NCBI GenBank assembly: GCA_004794785.1
Contig: SJOL01001577.1
Location: 310,084 to 374,083 of the forward strand
Direction of reading: 5' to 3'
Length of the DNA stretch: 64,000 bases
Origin: Opisthorchis felineus
Lineage: Eukaryota; Platyhelminthes; Trematoda; Opisthorchiida; Opisthorchiidae
Shown here: positions 44,739 to 55,840 of the stretch, in pieces
Layout: each line of letters opens with the position of its first letter
Numbering within the stretch: the stretch's first letter is position 1
The notes under the pieces: model-generated
What the model saw: only the letters and a program-made list of their open reading frames with translations
Databases searched by the model: none
Told to the model about the DNA's origin: nothing
Position numbers and translations under genes: made by a program

Positions 44739-45360
44739 GTACAAACATGGTCTGCGGAAGCACCCTCAGAAAACAGTAGCACCATTTTTATCTTCAGTGA
44801 CACACTAAATTAGCGTTGAGAGGTGAGAGCTTAACACTAATCCGGTAGGTTTCGGTGACTTTTTTCGACTGAACTCAGAGGTCTCGAAGAATACAAAAAC
44901 TTTATTTCTCAGAAGAGGGACGTTTAAAGACCAAGGCTTGTGAGCTAGAAGACTAGTGGCAAAACCAAGTTTCAAGTGACTGGGCTCACATCACTTTCTA
45001 CTCTTTGTAGCGTTGACTAGACAAGCTAAACTAAGCACTTTCACGCCATGAAACATCTTGTAAACTGTCGCATTAAGTAAAGGCCTTAGACCATCCATAT
45101 TATTACGTTCTTAGGGCTGTGTCAGGAGTACACACCTGAGGCAGCTAGTAGAGTTGAACTAAGAAATTGTAAATACAATACCACCATAACTGAAAAGAAA
45201 TCGGTTGTCACTCCAGGCAGCGATTTCTGTTTCTGTTTCCTGAAAGGCTATCCTTGTCATGAATTAGAGGGATTCAGACTGCCAAAACATCCAGGTCAAC
45301 TTTTAGGGCTTGGGACTGGGGTCATGACTGGAGTGGTAAATTTCGCTGGACCGGAAATTA

Positions 45361-45439
45361 ATGGCCCCTACTCGTCGGCGAGATAAGATGAATGGCGGAA
45401 CACTGTGGAGTATGACAAAACAATTCAGGGATGCTTGGC
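45361..45439 (+). CDS. Candidate short first exon
   Basis: ATG with G at +4 opens MAPTRRRDKMNGGTLWSM up to TTGGC|GTAAGC. The frame stays open to 45498. Very basic N-terminus. Unrecognised. Confidence 0.2.
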
Positions 45440-46739
45440 GTAAGCTGGCGTGGGAAGGTTTACCAGCTCACCCCACAAGCCAGATGATCAGAGTTTAAAT
45501 CAGGCATTGATGATCAGATCGGATAATTTAAAAGCACCATTCTACAGGACGCTTGAAACCCTGCATTGTTCAAAAGTTTTTCCAATCTTCCTCCGTTGCT
45601 GTTCAACTCAGAGCATTCACACTTTCACCAACATCCCACAGAGCTGTTCACTGTACCGTGGATCAACCTTGAATCAATACTCACAGGATTTTGAATATTT
45701 TATTACCAAAGAGCGAAAAACGCAACCAAACACAGTCCAAACCTGGACAAAAATCAGTACAATTTAGACGGGGTAACGTCCTGTAATGCGAAGGAAGTAA
45801 ATGTAACGCTTTTCATATTTCAGTTTTCTGTTTACATTCAATGTTTATCGAGTAAAGTCATTCATGGCGATAGAAAGCCGGCTTCTTGAGAGACAGCACC
45901 TTTGCAGTCAGTTATACTGAACTATTTGGGTAGTGGGGATTGCTTCGTTGTGACGTTTAACCCTCACATGGAGTCAAAAAGAGCTTAAATCTACATGTCG
46001 CTGGGCTAAAACTCACGTGATTCTTCCCCTGATGTAACTGATTGTCGCCTGCTTATGACATCAGTGGCGTCGCACACCTTAGAATAAAATTCAATGTGAA
46101 TTTTGGCACATAGAATTTACTCTGCATTTCACAAACACTCTCAGTGGCAAAACGAAACTACCGGAACATTTGAAGTGCGCTGTTCCTGTCATTGAATATC
46201 ACTTCTCCCCGGTCACGACTCCGTGAGATATACTATTCAGATTACTTGAACAACTACTGCGTGTGATTTACGGTCAGCCAGTCGACTTTAATCTTCCTCG
46301 TGTGTGTTAACGTGGTGAACTGCGGCTGAACCTAAACTTAATTGCCTTAAAGTGAGATGCACTGCAGCGCATTTGCGCATAGCCCCCAACGAACTCCGCT
46401 AAGCATTGTCTTAGCGAATGTCTGATAAACCCGTGTCTACGGGCCCAAGGTAATCAGCCAGGGAACTGCTCATCCAGATGGTTGATAAAAGAGTCTCCAC
46501 CTCACAGAATGCTTATTTTCTTCACGAAACAAACTTCCTAAATGTGAATTATAACGATGTGCCGTATGTGGTCCTTTGTTGAATTAAAACAAGCTATTTC
46601 GCTTATTTTAAGTGTAAAACAAAATACTCACTATTTTAAATTACACTGGTATTATAGTAGTGCCTATGAATTCTCAGCTTGGTGTACAGCATAAACGGCA
46701 TGTAATTTCTCCGTTGGGATGATATTTGAGATATTGCAG

Positions 46740-46853
46740 CATATCTGCTTGACAAAAAGCTCTTCGAAAGCCCACCACAGGTTTTGGTCTTCTTGGTTAC
46801 GTCACATAGACGTATTTACCGAGCTTGAGGATATAATTAACGAGGCATTTCAG
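46740..46853 (+). CDS. Candidate exon 3 of the 39.7-53.1 kb model
   Basis: Acceptor TTGAGATATTGCAG, donor TTTCAG|GTAAGC. It gives 38 codons, phase 0-0: KAHHRFWSSWLRHIDVFTEL then EDIINEAFQ. The donor lies exactly where a family 1 repeat begins (copies elsewhere read TTCCAG|GTGAGT), so the repeat may have supplied the splice site, or the donor may be spurious. Confidence 0.33.
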
Positions 46854-47045
46854 GTAAGCTTCTCGTTAGCACCGATATGATTTGCAAGTCAGTGTACTTC
46901 GTCCCCTTCGTACAATTCGCAGTTCAAGTGGAACGTTAGGTTGATGGAAATCCGGAGATCACGCTTATCTAATGAGTTCTTACAAGGACAAAGCCAGTAT
47001 TGAACTGTGAAAGAGCTTTCACCGACCGTATAATTAGTGCGCTCT
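46842..47045 (+). repeat. Family 1 repeat (copy g)
   Basis: GATTTGCAAGTCAGTGTA, GTTCAAGTGGAACGTTAGG and a decayed core (CTAATGA near 46970, GGACAAAGCC, GAACTGTGAAAGAGC). Ends near ATTAGTGCGCT. Confidence 0.5.
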
Positions 47046-47781
47046 GTCTATTAACTCAAAAGCAGGTTTCGGTAATTGCAGCGACAACCTTGGCCGTCAC
47101 TTAGGATCGAACACATCGAACGCAGCTGAGCAACATTAATCAACTAGATCGGTAGTGTTTCGTATCTAGCAGCACCTGTCATAACAAATTTCGAGTTTCG
47201 GGTGTATCTAAGCGAAACTAGTCATCAATTCAGTGGACTGCTATCTAAAGTTGCGTTTTGAGATTGGGAACGTTCCATGCTGAACGCCGGAGTACGAAAC
47301 TGATAAGAATGAGTATCTGAACTCCCGTTTTGCATCTGACCTGGATACAAAACCTGCCAGGCTGAGCGCAAAAGTACAGATTAGCACTTTTCACTTTTTA
47401 GGCAAATAAAGGAAATATCTGCTTGTGACTAAATACAACCGTCAAGGACGATTAAACAGTATTACAAATAGTCAAGTGCGTCCTCCCGAAAGATAAACCA
47501 CCTAATGCGATGCAGCTCATTATTTATTCTGCAGAATAACATAAGCACTGTTCCGTTTTGCTTAAAACTTCCAGATAGTTAATAGGCGCACCACTAAATA
47601 CACTAAAGTCTCGTTTTCATAAATTCTTTTACTGTGTTTTGTAAAATATAACGTTAATTGAGAACATCATCTTAGCAGATCAGATCAGTGATGAGTACAA
47701 ATACAGGGACTTACCGACAAAAATGCGTAAGTGCAGCGCCAAATGTCCTAAGTGTCTTTGTATGCTCAGACTTCCTGACGT

Positions 47782-48372
47782 ATGAGAGTATACGGAGAGC
47801 TCTCCAAAAGCATCCATATACAAAGTAGTGTCCTTCAGGGGTTGTCACTCTCTCATTTCCTATTTAGTTCCGTGATCGATGAGATAATGAGACGAACGCT
47901 GAAAGCTCTTCAAAACCCTGGAGTTCAAATAGCTGCTGACGAAAATCCTGTTGATCTGGAATATGCAGACGACATCTTTCTCGTCTTCAAACAGATGGAG
48001 AAGGCGTATGTATTTTTGGATAACCTGACCTTTGGTATGCTTTTTTCACCCACAAAGTGTAGGGACATGCAGTCACTAAACACGCCACTTGCAATCCAGG
48101 GAGAGGCACCTGAAGTGGTGGAGCTTTCTACGTATATTGGAAGCTGTAGTTATTCTGAATGTTGTGTGACAGACGAGGTCAATGCACTAATCTGCAAGGC
48201 TCGGGTAGCGTTTGCTAATTTGAGACACCTGTGGCTTCAAAGCGTTATATCCCTGAATCTCAAGGGACGTGTTTATCAGGCTACAGCATGGGCTGTTTTG
48301 TCGTATGGCTGTGAGACTTGGCCTGTTCGTGCAGCGGAACTGAGAGGCCTTCAAATCTTCGACAACCGTTGA
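47782..48372 (+). pseudogene. Reverse transcriptase fragment (palm, thumb, C-terminal part)
   Basis: The longest open frame in the window, 196 codons. It begins in the palm domain (QSSVLQGLSLSHFLF corresponds to the QG.PLSPFLF motif). It has the catalytic box LEYADDI with YADD at 47962-47973, then FGMLFSPTKC (motif D/E region), VVELSTYIGSC, ALICKARVAFANLRHLW, LKGRVYQATAWAVLSYG and CETWPVRAAEL. The N-terminal endonuclease and fingers are absent. The frame ends at TGA (48370) where family members have Cys, and the same frame goes on with LRTKARVGWCRQVRNEAI before shifting near 48500. The element cannot move by itself. Confidence 0.85.
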
Positions 48373-48388
48373 CTCAGAACCAAAGCTC

Positions 48389-48790
48389 GTGTGGGCTGGT
48401 GTCGGCAAGTTCGTAATGAGGCAATTAGAAAGCGAATTTTCAGTCGTGCAAGGGGGATTTTCAATAAAACATGTATCGAGCACCAGAAGCTACATTGATG
48501 TGTTGTGCTATGCCGAACCATCGTTTACCAAAAAGTTTGCTGTTTTCGTGCCCGATTCGGAGTGGCGGAACCAGAGAGGTGGCCAACCCTTGAGCTGGCG
48601 GAGGGGTGGAAAAGAGATTACCAAACGTTTGGGTGCTGTCGGTGCTACTTACCTTCAAGGGTGGAGACCGCGAATTTCCCACTGCGCCTGGTTGGAGACC
48701 CTGCAGAATATGGTTGCTAATCGATGTCAATGGCGGTCTTGTTGTCGGGTTCGATCCAGATTGCCTGAATGAGTGTCTGGAAGTGTAAGC
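48389..48790 (+). pseudogene. C-terminal end of the same reverse transcriptase, frameshifted
   Basis: In a different frame from 47782-48372, the segment from about 48550 reads EWRNQRGGQPLSWRRGGKEI, TKRLGAVGATYLQGW and CAWLETLQNMVANRCQWRSC, ending SRLPE at 48772. This is the conserved tail of the family and confirms the frameshift. Confidence 0.75.
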
Positions 48791-48866
48791 ACTTCCGAGT
48801 GATTGTGATAGGCTAATACTGAGTCCTTTAACCGTCCACTTTTATGTGATTGATCCATGATTTCTT

Positions 48867-49145
48867 ATGACGTCACATTCTCTCACGATTTATCTATGTC
48901 CGTTGACCTCCGTTGAAAAAGCCACAGGCCTAAAAGATATTAGGAGTAAGGCAGCTAAAACAATGGAACGGTACATACACGCAAACAGCGCTGCCAGTTC
49001 TAGGTTTACTTCACAACAGAACGCTCTTATGCTTATGGCGGTTGTAAGGAAGAAACTTCACTTAAAAGACGGTCCTGTAGTGAAACAGCCACTAATGCAA
49101 AAGCATTGGCGACTGAATTCTACCAAACGAAGAGGCAAACAATGA
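48867..49145 (+). CDS. Candidate ATG frame, basic, 92 codons
   Basis: A true ATG 48867 inside a TGACGTCA site context opens a frame with KDIRSKAAKTMERYIHAN and VVRKKLHLKDGPVVKQ, lysine-rich at the end. It follows the retrotransposon tail directly, so it may be tail or flank sequence. Unrecognised. Confidence 0.2.
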   Translation: MTSHSLTIYLCPLTSVEKATGLKDIRSKAAKTMERYIHANSAASSRFTSQQNALMLMAVVRKKLHLKDGPVVKQPLMQKHWRLNSTKRRGKQ

Positions 49146-49174
49146 TGCTCCGGGATTGACGGATTCTTCATATC

Positions 49175-49381
49175 ATGGAAAACGAAACAACAAAAACGAC
49201 ACCTAAAGTGTGCTTTAGTGCTCTCTTCACCAGTCTGAGTAAAATCTTCCCTATATTCAGTTCAGGCACAAAACGTTTGCTCGGACATTTGCTTTGCGTG
49301 TTGGTAACAAATCTCGTTGGCTTGGTCATGCTGATCCGGGACAGATTACGCTATAATCCAGATTTATCAGGAAACAACTGA
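49175..49381 (+). CDS. Candidate small membrane protein frame
   Basis: True ATG, 68 codons: polar start MENETTKTTPK, then two hydrophobic parts, SALFTSLSKIFPIF and HLLCVLVTNLVGLVMLI, then a basic, asparagine-rich tail. No promoter or splice evidence. Confidence 0.18.
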   Translation: MENETTKTTPKVCFSALFTSLSKIFPIFSSGTKRLLGHLLCVLVTNLVGLVMLIRDRLRYNPDLSGNN

Positions 49382-49478
49382 AACGCCTGAACATTGAGTG
49401 CATAGCCGTATCATTGTGACCATTCTCGTTGAACAAGTAGCAAGGAAGCAAACGTGAAATCCAGCATTGGAAATTCAG

Positions 49479-49583
49479 GAGTCAGATTTTGGAAGAGTTC
49501 AAAAGGATGCCAACCCGCGCAAGCCTTCTTCTCTCCCTCAGCGCCATTCGGATTCATTCAAGGGAACGAATGCTTATATTGTG
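49479..49583 (+). CDS. Candidate exon 4 of the 39.7-53.1 kb model
   Basis: Acceptor CATTGGAAATTCAG, donor ATTGTG|GTGATT (weak). It gives 35 codons, phase 0-0: ESDFGRVQKDANPRKPSSLP then RHSDSFKGTNAYIV. Without splicing the frame reaches 49682. Confidence 0.28.
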
Positions 49584-51774
49584 GTGATTAGTTTGCCTCT
49601 CATAAATGTGATGCATTGCACTTTAAATTCTGACGGTGCCATAATTGAATTATTGTCCGCTCTTGAATTACTGCCAGGATGAATTTCGGAGTAATTTGTT
49701 TTTTGGATCTCCAGGACACGTGAAACTCATGGCTTAATTATCAGATTCAGACAGGCTAGAAGACAAAAAGCGACAGTGTAGTGACCTCCCCGTGATTTTT
49801 GTGTGATTCGTGTTTTCTCTTAGCTGATTTTGTTTCCCATTAAGCATAGATCTCTCCTCAATTGTTTCCAGATTAGTCAAGAAAATAGTTGATTAGCCAT
49901 CCCTTCGAGGAAATTTTGGCTGAATATGGTTCGTGAAAAGTGGTTTGTTTCGACTCACCAAAACTACATAGTTTAAGCTTTCCTGGTTCGGAAGTGATGG
50001 TTTTGTGTGCAGTTTAATATATTTTTTGACCAAGTTCCTAACTGCTCTCGGCTTTCAGTCATCACGTACAAGGGTCTTAGTGTTTTCACGTTCGATCCGA
50101 CAGCATTGTTACGCGATACTTTTATGATAGCAGTTCATCCTGTGACATGGACAGTTTCCGTTAGATCATCCCATATCTCCTTCACAAGAATGAACAGGGC
50201 TGCTTAAATGTGACAAAGGGTTGTCGAACAATAAGCGTTTGCGTTTATCACGTGATGGTTGTTTTATGTTAAAAATTTCGAATACAAATGAAGCAAGTTG
50301 CAACCTTGTCTTAGTTTTAGTTACTCAGGACAGCAAAAAAGCACATCAGAAAATTGTTTCTACTTAATATTTAACATAAACGCCAGCCAAGTCCATTCCC
50401 CTTAGCCGTCTGACTGCAAATAACTACATGTGGTTACATGGAAAGAACCATAACCTCCATGAAGCGACCAGTCGTCTAGAAGAACCACTTTATCCGACGT
50501 ATTTCTAGCACAGAGTATCTACAACAACTGTTGGGGAGAATTTCCGAATCCATAACCCCTCCTTTCGCTATAAATCTTAACCTCCAGCCGGTGGGTTTGA
50601 ATCTCCTGCGTTGTAGTTGCGGTAGCTCCCTATTCGTATATCGCTTTTCCATTGTATACATTTTGCGTGGGTAAGAAAAGCAATACAGGCTGAATAAATA
50701 GGAATTATGATCCGTATTAATGCAAAACGCTATGGATCGTAAACTTTAAAAGAAGTTCCCCGAATACGTCGCATCCTCCTTGAGTATACGCGAGTACATC
50801 AGACATACAACATATGATGGTAACCCCCAATACCCAGAGCCCAAACCCTGCAGAGCACCATAATCCTTATCTTTTGTGGTAGATCGCTCCAGATAACAAC
50901 CAATGTTTTAAGTGATACACCGGTTGGTTATCCGGCTGAAGGCTAAGATCCCATGCTTAGAATCATGATGCACTGAAAACTGTCTGATAGGTGCAATTTT
51001 GAGGAATAATTAAGCAGACTTTGGAAGTTTTTAGAGCTAGCGAAGAAGTTTACATAATTCTGCTGGCAACCCAGCGCGGGTTGAAGCAAGGAGCTTAACT
51101 CAGTATCGTTTGTGATGAACACACCTTGCCTGTGTAATATAACTTTAGTCGGATGTCAATGACTAATTCCCATTTTAAGGAAGCACGGTGAAAGCATAAC
51201 TTCCTGTCAAGGCGAGCAAGCTACATGCACTTAAATGGTACCAATCAAACAAGCGTGTTTCCACACGGAATAAATTACTCTGCATTATAATAATTCGGTG
51301 TATTTAGGTGTTATTTTCAAGTGTAGAATCTACGGTCTACAATTTTATATTATGGGAAAAACAGTTTGCAGTCATACAATCGTACGTACAGTGCGTGAGC
51401 CACAAAACAACTTAGAATCTTGATGAATTACGTCATTTGGCCATTGTTTGCATATATCCACGACGATAAACACGCCTTCAGAATCCCATCCACTTTTTGT
51501 CAATCTACTATTTATAGAACCCCCAATGCCTTCTGTGTAAAACGAACGAAGTGCAAATATGATATTGGACAGTTTATTTCACAGGGTACCGTCAGGGTCC
51601 AACATCCATTACAGCTTACTACCTCGGGTTTACTGACTGTATATAGGTTATGATGTATAACCCAGGCTGTTTGCTTTTGAATGCACTCTGGTTCAATGAC
51701 ATTCGACAGAACGAGAAAAACTAATGTATGGTCGAAATCATTAAAATCACACCTGCTCCAACATACTGACTACC

Positions 51775-51815
51775 TGAGTATAGAGTATAGAGTAGAGTAT
51801 AGAGTAGACTACTAC
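51775..51815. repeat. TAGAGTA simple repeat
   Basis: Degenerate tandem of TATAGAG/TAGAGTA units. It translates as YRVEYRVDYY and lengthens a chance frame. Confidence 0.6.
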
Positions 51816-51930
51816 ACTTCACTGGGGTTCCTTATTTTGGCAACTGGCACAGAAATAATGTCATTATTAACGTGTCGCCTGGGTGCAACCAATTTTTTTG
51901 TTTATTGTTCAAATCTTACCTTTGGAACAG

Positions 51931-52093
51931 GTAAACAATTTCCCTTACCAAATCTTTCGCTTCCCCATTGAAAATTTTATTCTTAAGTCTCCAGAGACAA
52001 AGACGCATATTTTGACTGAGTTAGACAACTGCGGCATGATTTCTTTCGTACTCGCTGACGGTATTATTCATGGTAATCTGCTTTCAAGAACAG
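51931..52093 (+). CDS. Candidate exon 5 of the 39.7-53.1 kb model
   Basis: Acceptor TTACCTTTGGAACAG, donor AACAG|GTAGAT. It gives 54 codons in phase 0 plus one base. The peptide has YQIFRFPIENFILKSPETKT and NCGMISFVLADGIIHGNLL. Only one frame is open. The leftover G is completed by TG at 52653 to give Val, so the join keeps the frame over a 559-base intron. Confidence 0.4.
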
Positions 52094-52652
52094 GTAGATA
52101 GTGTGCTTAAAATGCAGTAGTTCAAATTGTCGTCATTAATGTGTCATTTCACACCGCATAAACAAGGTGAAGGGAAAAACGGAAAGAGTGCCTATCTGTT
52201 GTTGAAGCGTACGTGCATCTTGCAAGAACTTCTTTTAGCTATATTTTAGGATGTGCATGCAGAGCTTGCTGAGTGTAATAGCAACCAACAGAACTCCTGA
52301 ACCAGACACCAGGGTAAATTTTAAAATAGGTTAGACATGTCGTGGCACGTCAGTTTAGACTGAGTAAACGTTGTTCGATTTATATTTTTTAAAATCATTT
52401 TAAAAAATCATTGGGTGGGCACTCTCCGTAACTACATCTTTCCTTTCCGGAGAGAGTAACTTCAGAGTGTGATCACCATTTAGAAGGGACCCGTTTCAGC
52501 TGACTTCCTCTAGTCGTCTTCTATGACGAACACGCTTCACAACCTGATTTAGTGGATATTTTTAGTTTTCACTGTTTGGAACCAACTGGTTAACTGGAAC
52601 CGTAATTTGGGATACCAGTGACAATGAGATTTGCTTTCTTTCTTCCGCTTAG

Positions 52653-52861
52653 TGCCGGAAGCGACTGCTAGAGTTATCAATTCTGAATACCGTTTATCAT
52701 GGGCACATATAAATGTTCACCTGCAGCAAATTAATTTTACTCTAGATATTTGCTTCCACAGCAGTTGTTGGCTTAGTTCTCACAGACGAAACTCACTCAC
52801 GGAGAATCGCACTTTACGGGAGGTCATTGTTATCGGGGGTCGTAAAACGAAAAGACATTGA
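52653..52861 (+). CDS. Candidate terminal exon of the 39.7-53.1 kb model
   Basis: Strong acceptor GCTTTCTTTCTTCCGCTTAG ends at 52652. In the required phase there are 69 codons to TGA: ATARVINSEYRLSWAHINVH, FTLDICFHSSCWLSSHRR and a basic tail. AATAAA at about 53063 would put the 3' end near 53085. No family is recognised. With 51931-52093 this is the best two-exon join in the window. Confidence 0.4.
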
Positions 52862-53059
52862 GATAACAACAATGCGCGTAGCCTAAACCCCGACTAGAAC
52901 AAAAAGAAAGCCGGAAGCAACATAACACTGTGCCCTTTATGCGGTTGACCATTTAAATTTTGTGTTTATCCATCACCCCGCTCAACGCCGATTATAGAAT
53001 ATGCCAGATGGAGCATACAGCTCGTGTTTAGAGTAACGCATGTTTCACGTTTGAAACAC

Positions 53060-53070
53060 AAAGAATAAAA
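53060..53070 (+). terminator. Poly(A) signal AATAAA
   Basis: AAAGAATAAAAGCG, about 200 bases after the candidate stop at 52861. Confidence 0.3.
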
Positions 53071-53089
53071 GCGTCGTGAGGTATTTGGT

Positions 53090-54080
53090 TCAGTCGCGCG
53101 GCAAGCCGAAAGAAATGTAAACCGGAGGCACAAATAGGAATGTCTTCTCAGAATGTAAGCAAGCGGTCTTTTTAGATGAATGCATGCTCGTCCAAATGTT
53201 ACAAGGACATAACGAGATTTTTCAGCTTATATATACAGGATCAGCCATGAAATTTTGCCCGGTTGTTTTTGGATCTTCACCATGGGATGATACGTTGATG
53301 TATTTTCACTCCACTTGCACGAAACCGTGCTACTAGCCCTCATTAGGTTTCAAGTCCATAGTTTGGTAGTTTTCGGGTGCTTTGCCAGGCTAGTTGGAAT
53401 AAAGAACTTACAGTTTATCAGTCGACAACAAGCTGTAGTGGGCATGTCAAGAAAGTCCATTAATTAATGTTCACCATGAGCTTCATAACCAGCCAGCGTG
53501 GGGTTCACAGCCTGTATGTGCTAGCCTGTTTGCCCCAGATGATGCTCAATGAACCTCATGCGGGATAGTATGACAGGTTTTCTTTACATAGCGATGGGCA
53601 AGATCGAGTGAATTTGTTTACTATTCTGTCAACATATTATTACAGGCTGTCTGTTTTTTGTTTGTAACACAGTCAGCCCGATCTGCAAACAATATTACGG
53701 TTTGTACTACGTTTATTTCAAAGTTTTCTCGCGAAATCGGGTGCAGGATAACTAACTTTTATTCGTCCATAGTGATGTTTACGTATGCATGACACTTGCC
53801 CGAGTGGGAGCGAACCCGTTGGTTTTTCAGGACGTTCCTGTGCTTTGTCCACGTATTATTCCTCGTAATGCTCAAGGCTCGAAAGTTATCAGGTCCTTCA
53901 AGAGGAACACGCATATATTCTAGTAATGATTAGTAGAAGTTAGTTTTAACAACTGTCCACCCAAGTACTAGACCAGGTAAACGTCATCCGAATGAAGTGA
54001 TCACCGCATAAACTCGTGTACAAAGATTACTGGCGTGCTGCTGACAGTATCGAATCCACAACTGAAGAAGTAAACAAGAA
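53090..54080. other. Non-coding stretch
   Basis: A B-box-like GGTTCGCTCCC on the minus strand at about 53806-53816 has no A box at tRNA spacing. Nothing else is seen. Confidence 0.35.
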
Positions 54081-54950
54081 AGTTGGCATTTTCTGACGTC
54101 CTCATTACTAGACTGCCCAATTACCTTCTATAAAATGAGGTCTGTGGAAAGGTGACGGCATTGAGACCAAATTTTGAGCTACCACAAAAGCTGCGTTCTG
54201 GCGCACTGCAACACTACAGAATCCAAGATTTAAAAAACACCTATGCTAGTTTTTCAAGCGAAAGCTGCACCCAAGGAAGCTCATCTGAAAATCGCTTGGG
54301 AAGGTAATAAGGACTTCAACAAAGGCATAAAGCAGAATCAAACAAGGCGTATTCCCACACATCGAAAACATCAATGAAATGACGGCAAGCATCTTAAGAC
54401 AGCATAATATGACGATCGCCTATAAATCTACCATCTAATTATGGGAGACCCAAAAGGCAGCAATTAAAGGTAATGAATTTATGGAAGCACGATCCTCCAT
54501 TGAAGAAGGTATCAACAAATATAAAGACATTGACCCAAATTGCCAACCACTAAAGGCAACAGATGGCCAAAACTACAGAGCTTTGAACTACGCAAAGAAC
54601 CAGACGAGAAACTCACAGAAGTAACAGAAAAGCCCGATTTAAACGGACAAATCAGTTTGAATAAAATAGGAGCCCAGTGAATTAATCAAAGTGCAAATTA
54701 TCCGGCGAGCGCACGGACTCCGGCCGTTACAATGGAGGAAATAGGGCGGTGCAATCGACCAAGCAAACTCGAGAGGATCAGACAACAACGCTATGCAAGT
54801 TGAGATGGGGCGAATCAAAGCAAATAGGAAACTGCTAAAATAGAATGCTCTGGGATAACCAGTCGACTCAAATGAACACAGATTAAAATTCAACAAAGAT
54901 CACAATCGGACTAATAAATTCATGAAAACGCTTTCTCCCAATTAGCCAAC
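54080..54950 (+). other. A-rich stretch, possible retroelement remnant
   Basis: The plus strand is unusually rich in A, with short lysine- and glutamate-rich open pieces in shifting frames (AAIKGNEFMEARSSIEEGI, APKEAHLKIAWEGNKDF). This resembles a decayed retroelement coding region, but no motif settles it. Confidence 0.25.
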
Positions 54951-55050
54951 TGCTTTAGGTGATAACAGATAATCTGGAACTGCTATATATTTCCCATGCT
55001 ATGTTGTATCCCATCTCAGGACACGCCATTCAGGTGCCACGAAAAACCAC

Positions 55051-55395
55051 CTACATCCATCCCATCTGTCGGTAGGCTTCTAATCTCGCCCGAGTATCTG
55101 GGTTGATTACTGGTGGAAAAACAATAGTAATTAAAGAGGACCTCGAATTTTCTTGGGTCTTTTTCATTCTGGTTGCTGTGCTCTTGGCGGAGGTCACCAA
55201 CGGTGGCCTAAACGATGAGTTATAAAACCACTCTATAGATAACGTAATTTCCCACCTTCGATCAACCCCAACGCATGTTGCACACATGTCACGAAATCTG
55301 TTTGACCTCATTCTTGCGGAAAACATTGTGCCATTCACACGCGCTTCGCCTTCTTGCTTTCTCTCACTAGTGGAAAATTGGAGCGCACGATCCAA
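55051..55395 (-). CDS. 114-codon minus-strand open frame
   Basis: Open frame including ITLSIEWFYNSSFRPPLVTS and VINPDTRARLEAYRQMGW. It abuts the reverse-transcriptase remnant on the plus strand and could belong to a repeat. No start context or splice sites. Unrecognised. Confidence 0.2.
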   Translation of the reverse strand: MDRALQFSTSERKQEGEARVNGTMFSARMRSNRFRDMCATCVGVDRRWEITLSIEWFYNSSFRPPLVTSAKSTATRMKKTQENSRSSLITIVFPPVINPDTRARLEAYRQMGWM

Positions 55396-55539
55396 TGGAT
55401 CGGCAGCCTAAGGATCGAAGTGGCACCTAGGGAAAGATTGGTGGATCTAGGTGACGGAAAATATATCATTTCGACACTCGACTATCACCATGTCTCACAA
55501 TATCCCATAAACAGGCTGTTGATGCTGGTATGTTGTTTT

Positions 55540-55840
55540 TGCAGGCGTAATGCACTTTCAAAGTGCAGCGTTTTGCTCCGTGAACTTTATTTTCTCGTAT
55601 CGCTTTGGAACAACAGGCTGACGGGTTTGCATACCTTGGTGGCTGAATGAACCACGATGGTGTTGTGATGAGTGATGTCAACTTTCGCCATCTGTGGAGT
55701 TGATAACAGATTTTCCTCCAAGCTAGATGGCGGAGTCTACAAGGTAACTGGATGAACAGCCCTATTTTCGGTTTCAGAGTGTGGTTCCTAGGTGCAATCT
55801 GAAGAGCTCGAATGCTATTATACAAATTATTCCTGGTACC
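55540..55840 (+). mobile_element. RTE-type reverse transcriptase remnant
   Basis: Broken frames give FAYLGG-like then MNHDGVVMSDV-like sequence at 55625-55680, NFRHLW at 55680-55697, SSKLDGGVYKVTG at 55718-55755 and SECG at about 55785. These match RFTYLGS, ANLRHLW, LKGRVYQAT and YGCETW of the 48 kb copy in order, with a small internal deletion. Confidence 0.5.

Larger units (their letters stand above)
47780..48930 (+). mobile_element. RTE-type LINE, 5'-truncated, with reverse transcriptase
   Basis: Begins inside the reverse transcriptase and runs to the C-terminal end and tail. It is truncated 5', which is typical of target-primed reverse transcription. It lies in the intron between candidate exons 46740-46853 and 49479-49583, in the same orientation. 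Related to the remnants at 3.1, 18.5-19.3 and 55.5 kb. Confidence 0.85.

Noticed and set aside
45450..45767. 105-codon plus frame with a good internal acceptor (CATCCCACAG near 45640)
   Set aside because: No ATG and no usable donor inside; three frames compete behind the acceptor.
50590..50604. Plus-strand B-box-like GGTTTGAATCTCC
   Set aside because: No A box 44 bases upstream.
51681..51971. 96-codon ATG frame
   Set aside because: Its length comes from the TAGAGTA simple repeat, and its end overlaps a better-supported exon in another frame.
53806..53850. Minus-strand B box GGTTCGCTCCC as a tRNA gene
   Set aside because: No A box at the required spacing and no cloverleaf.
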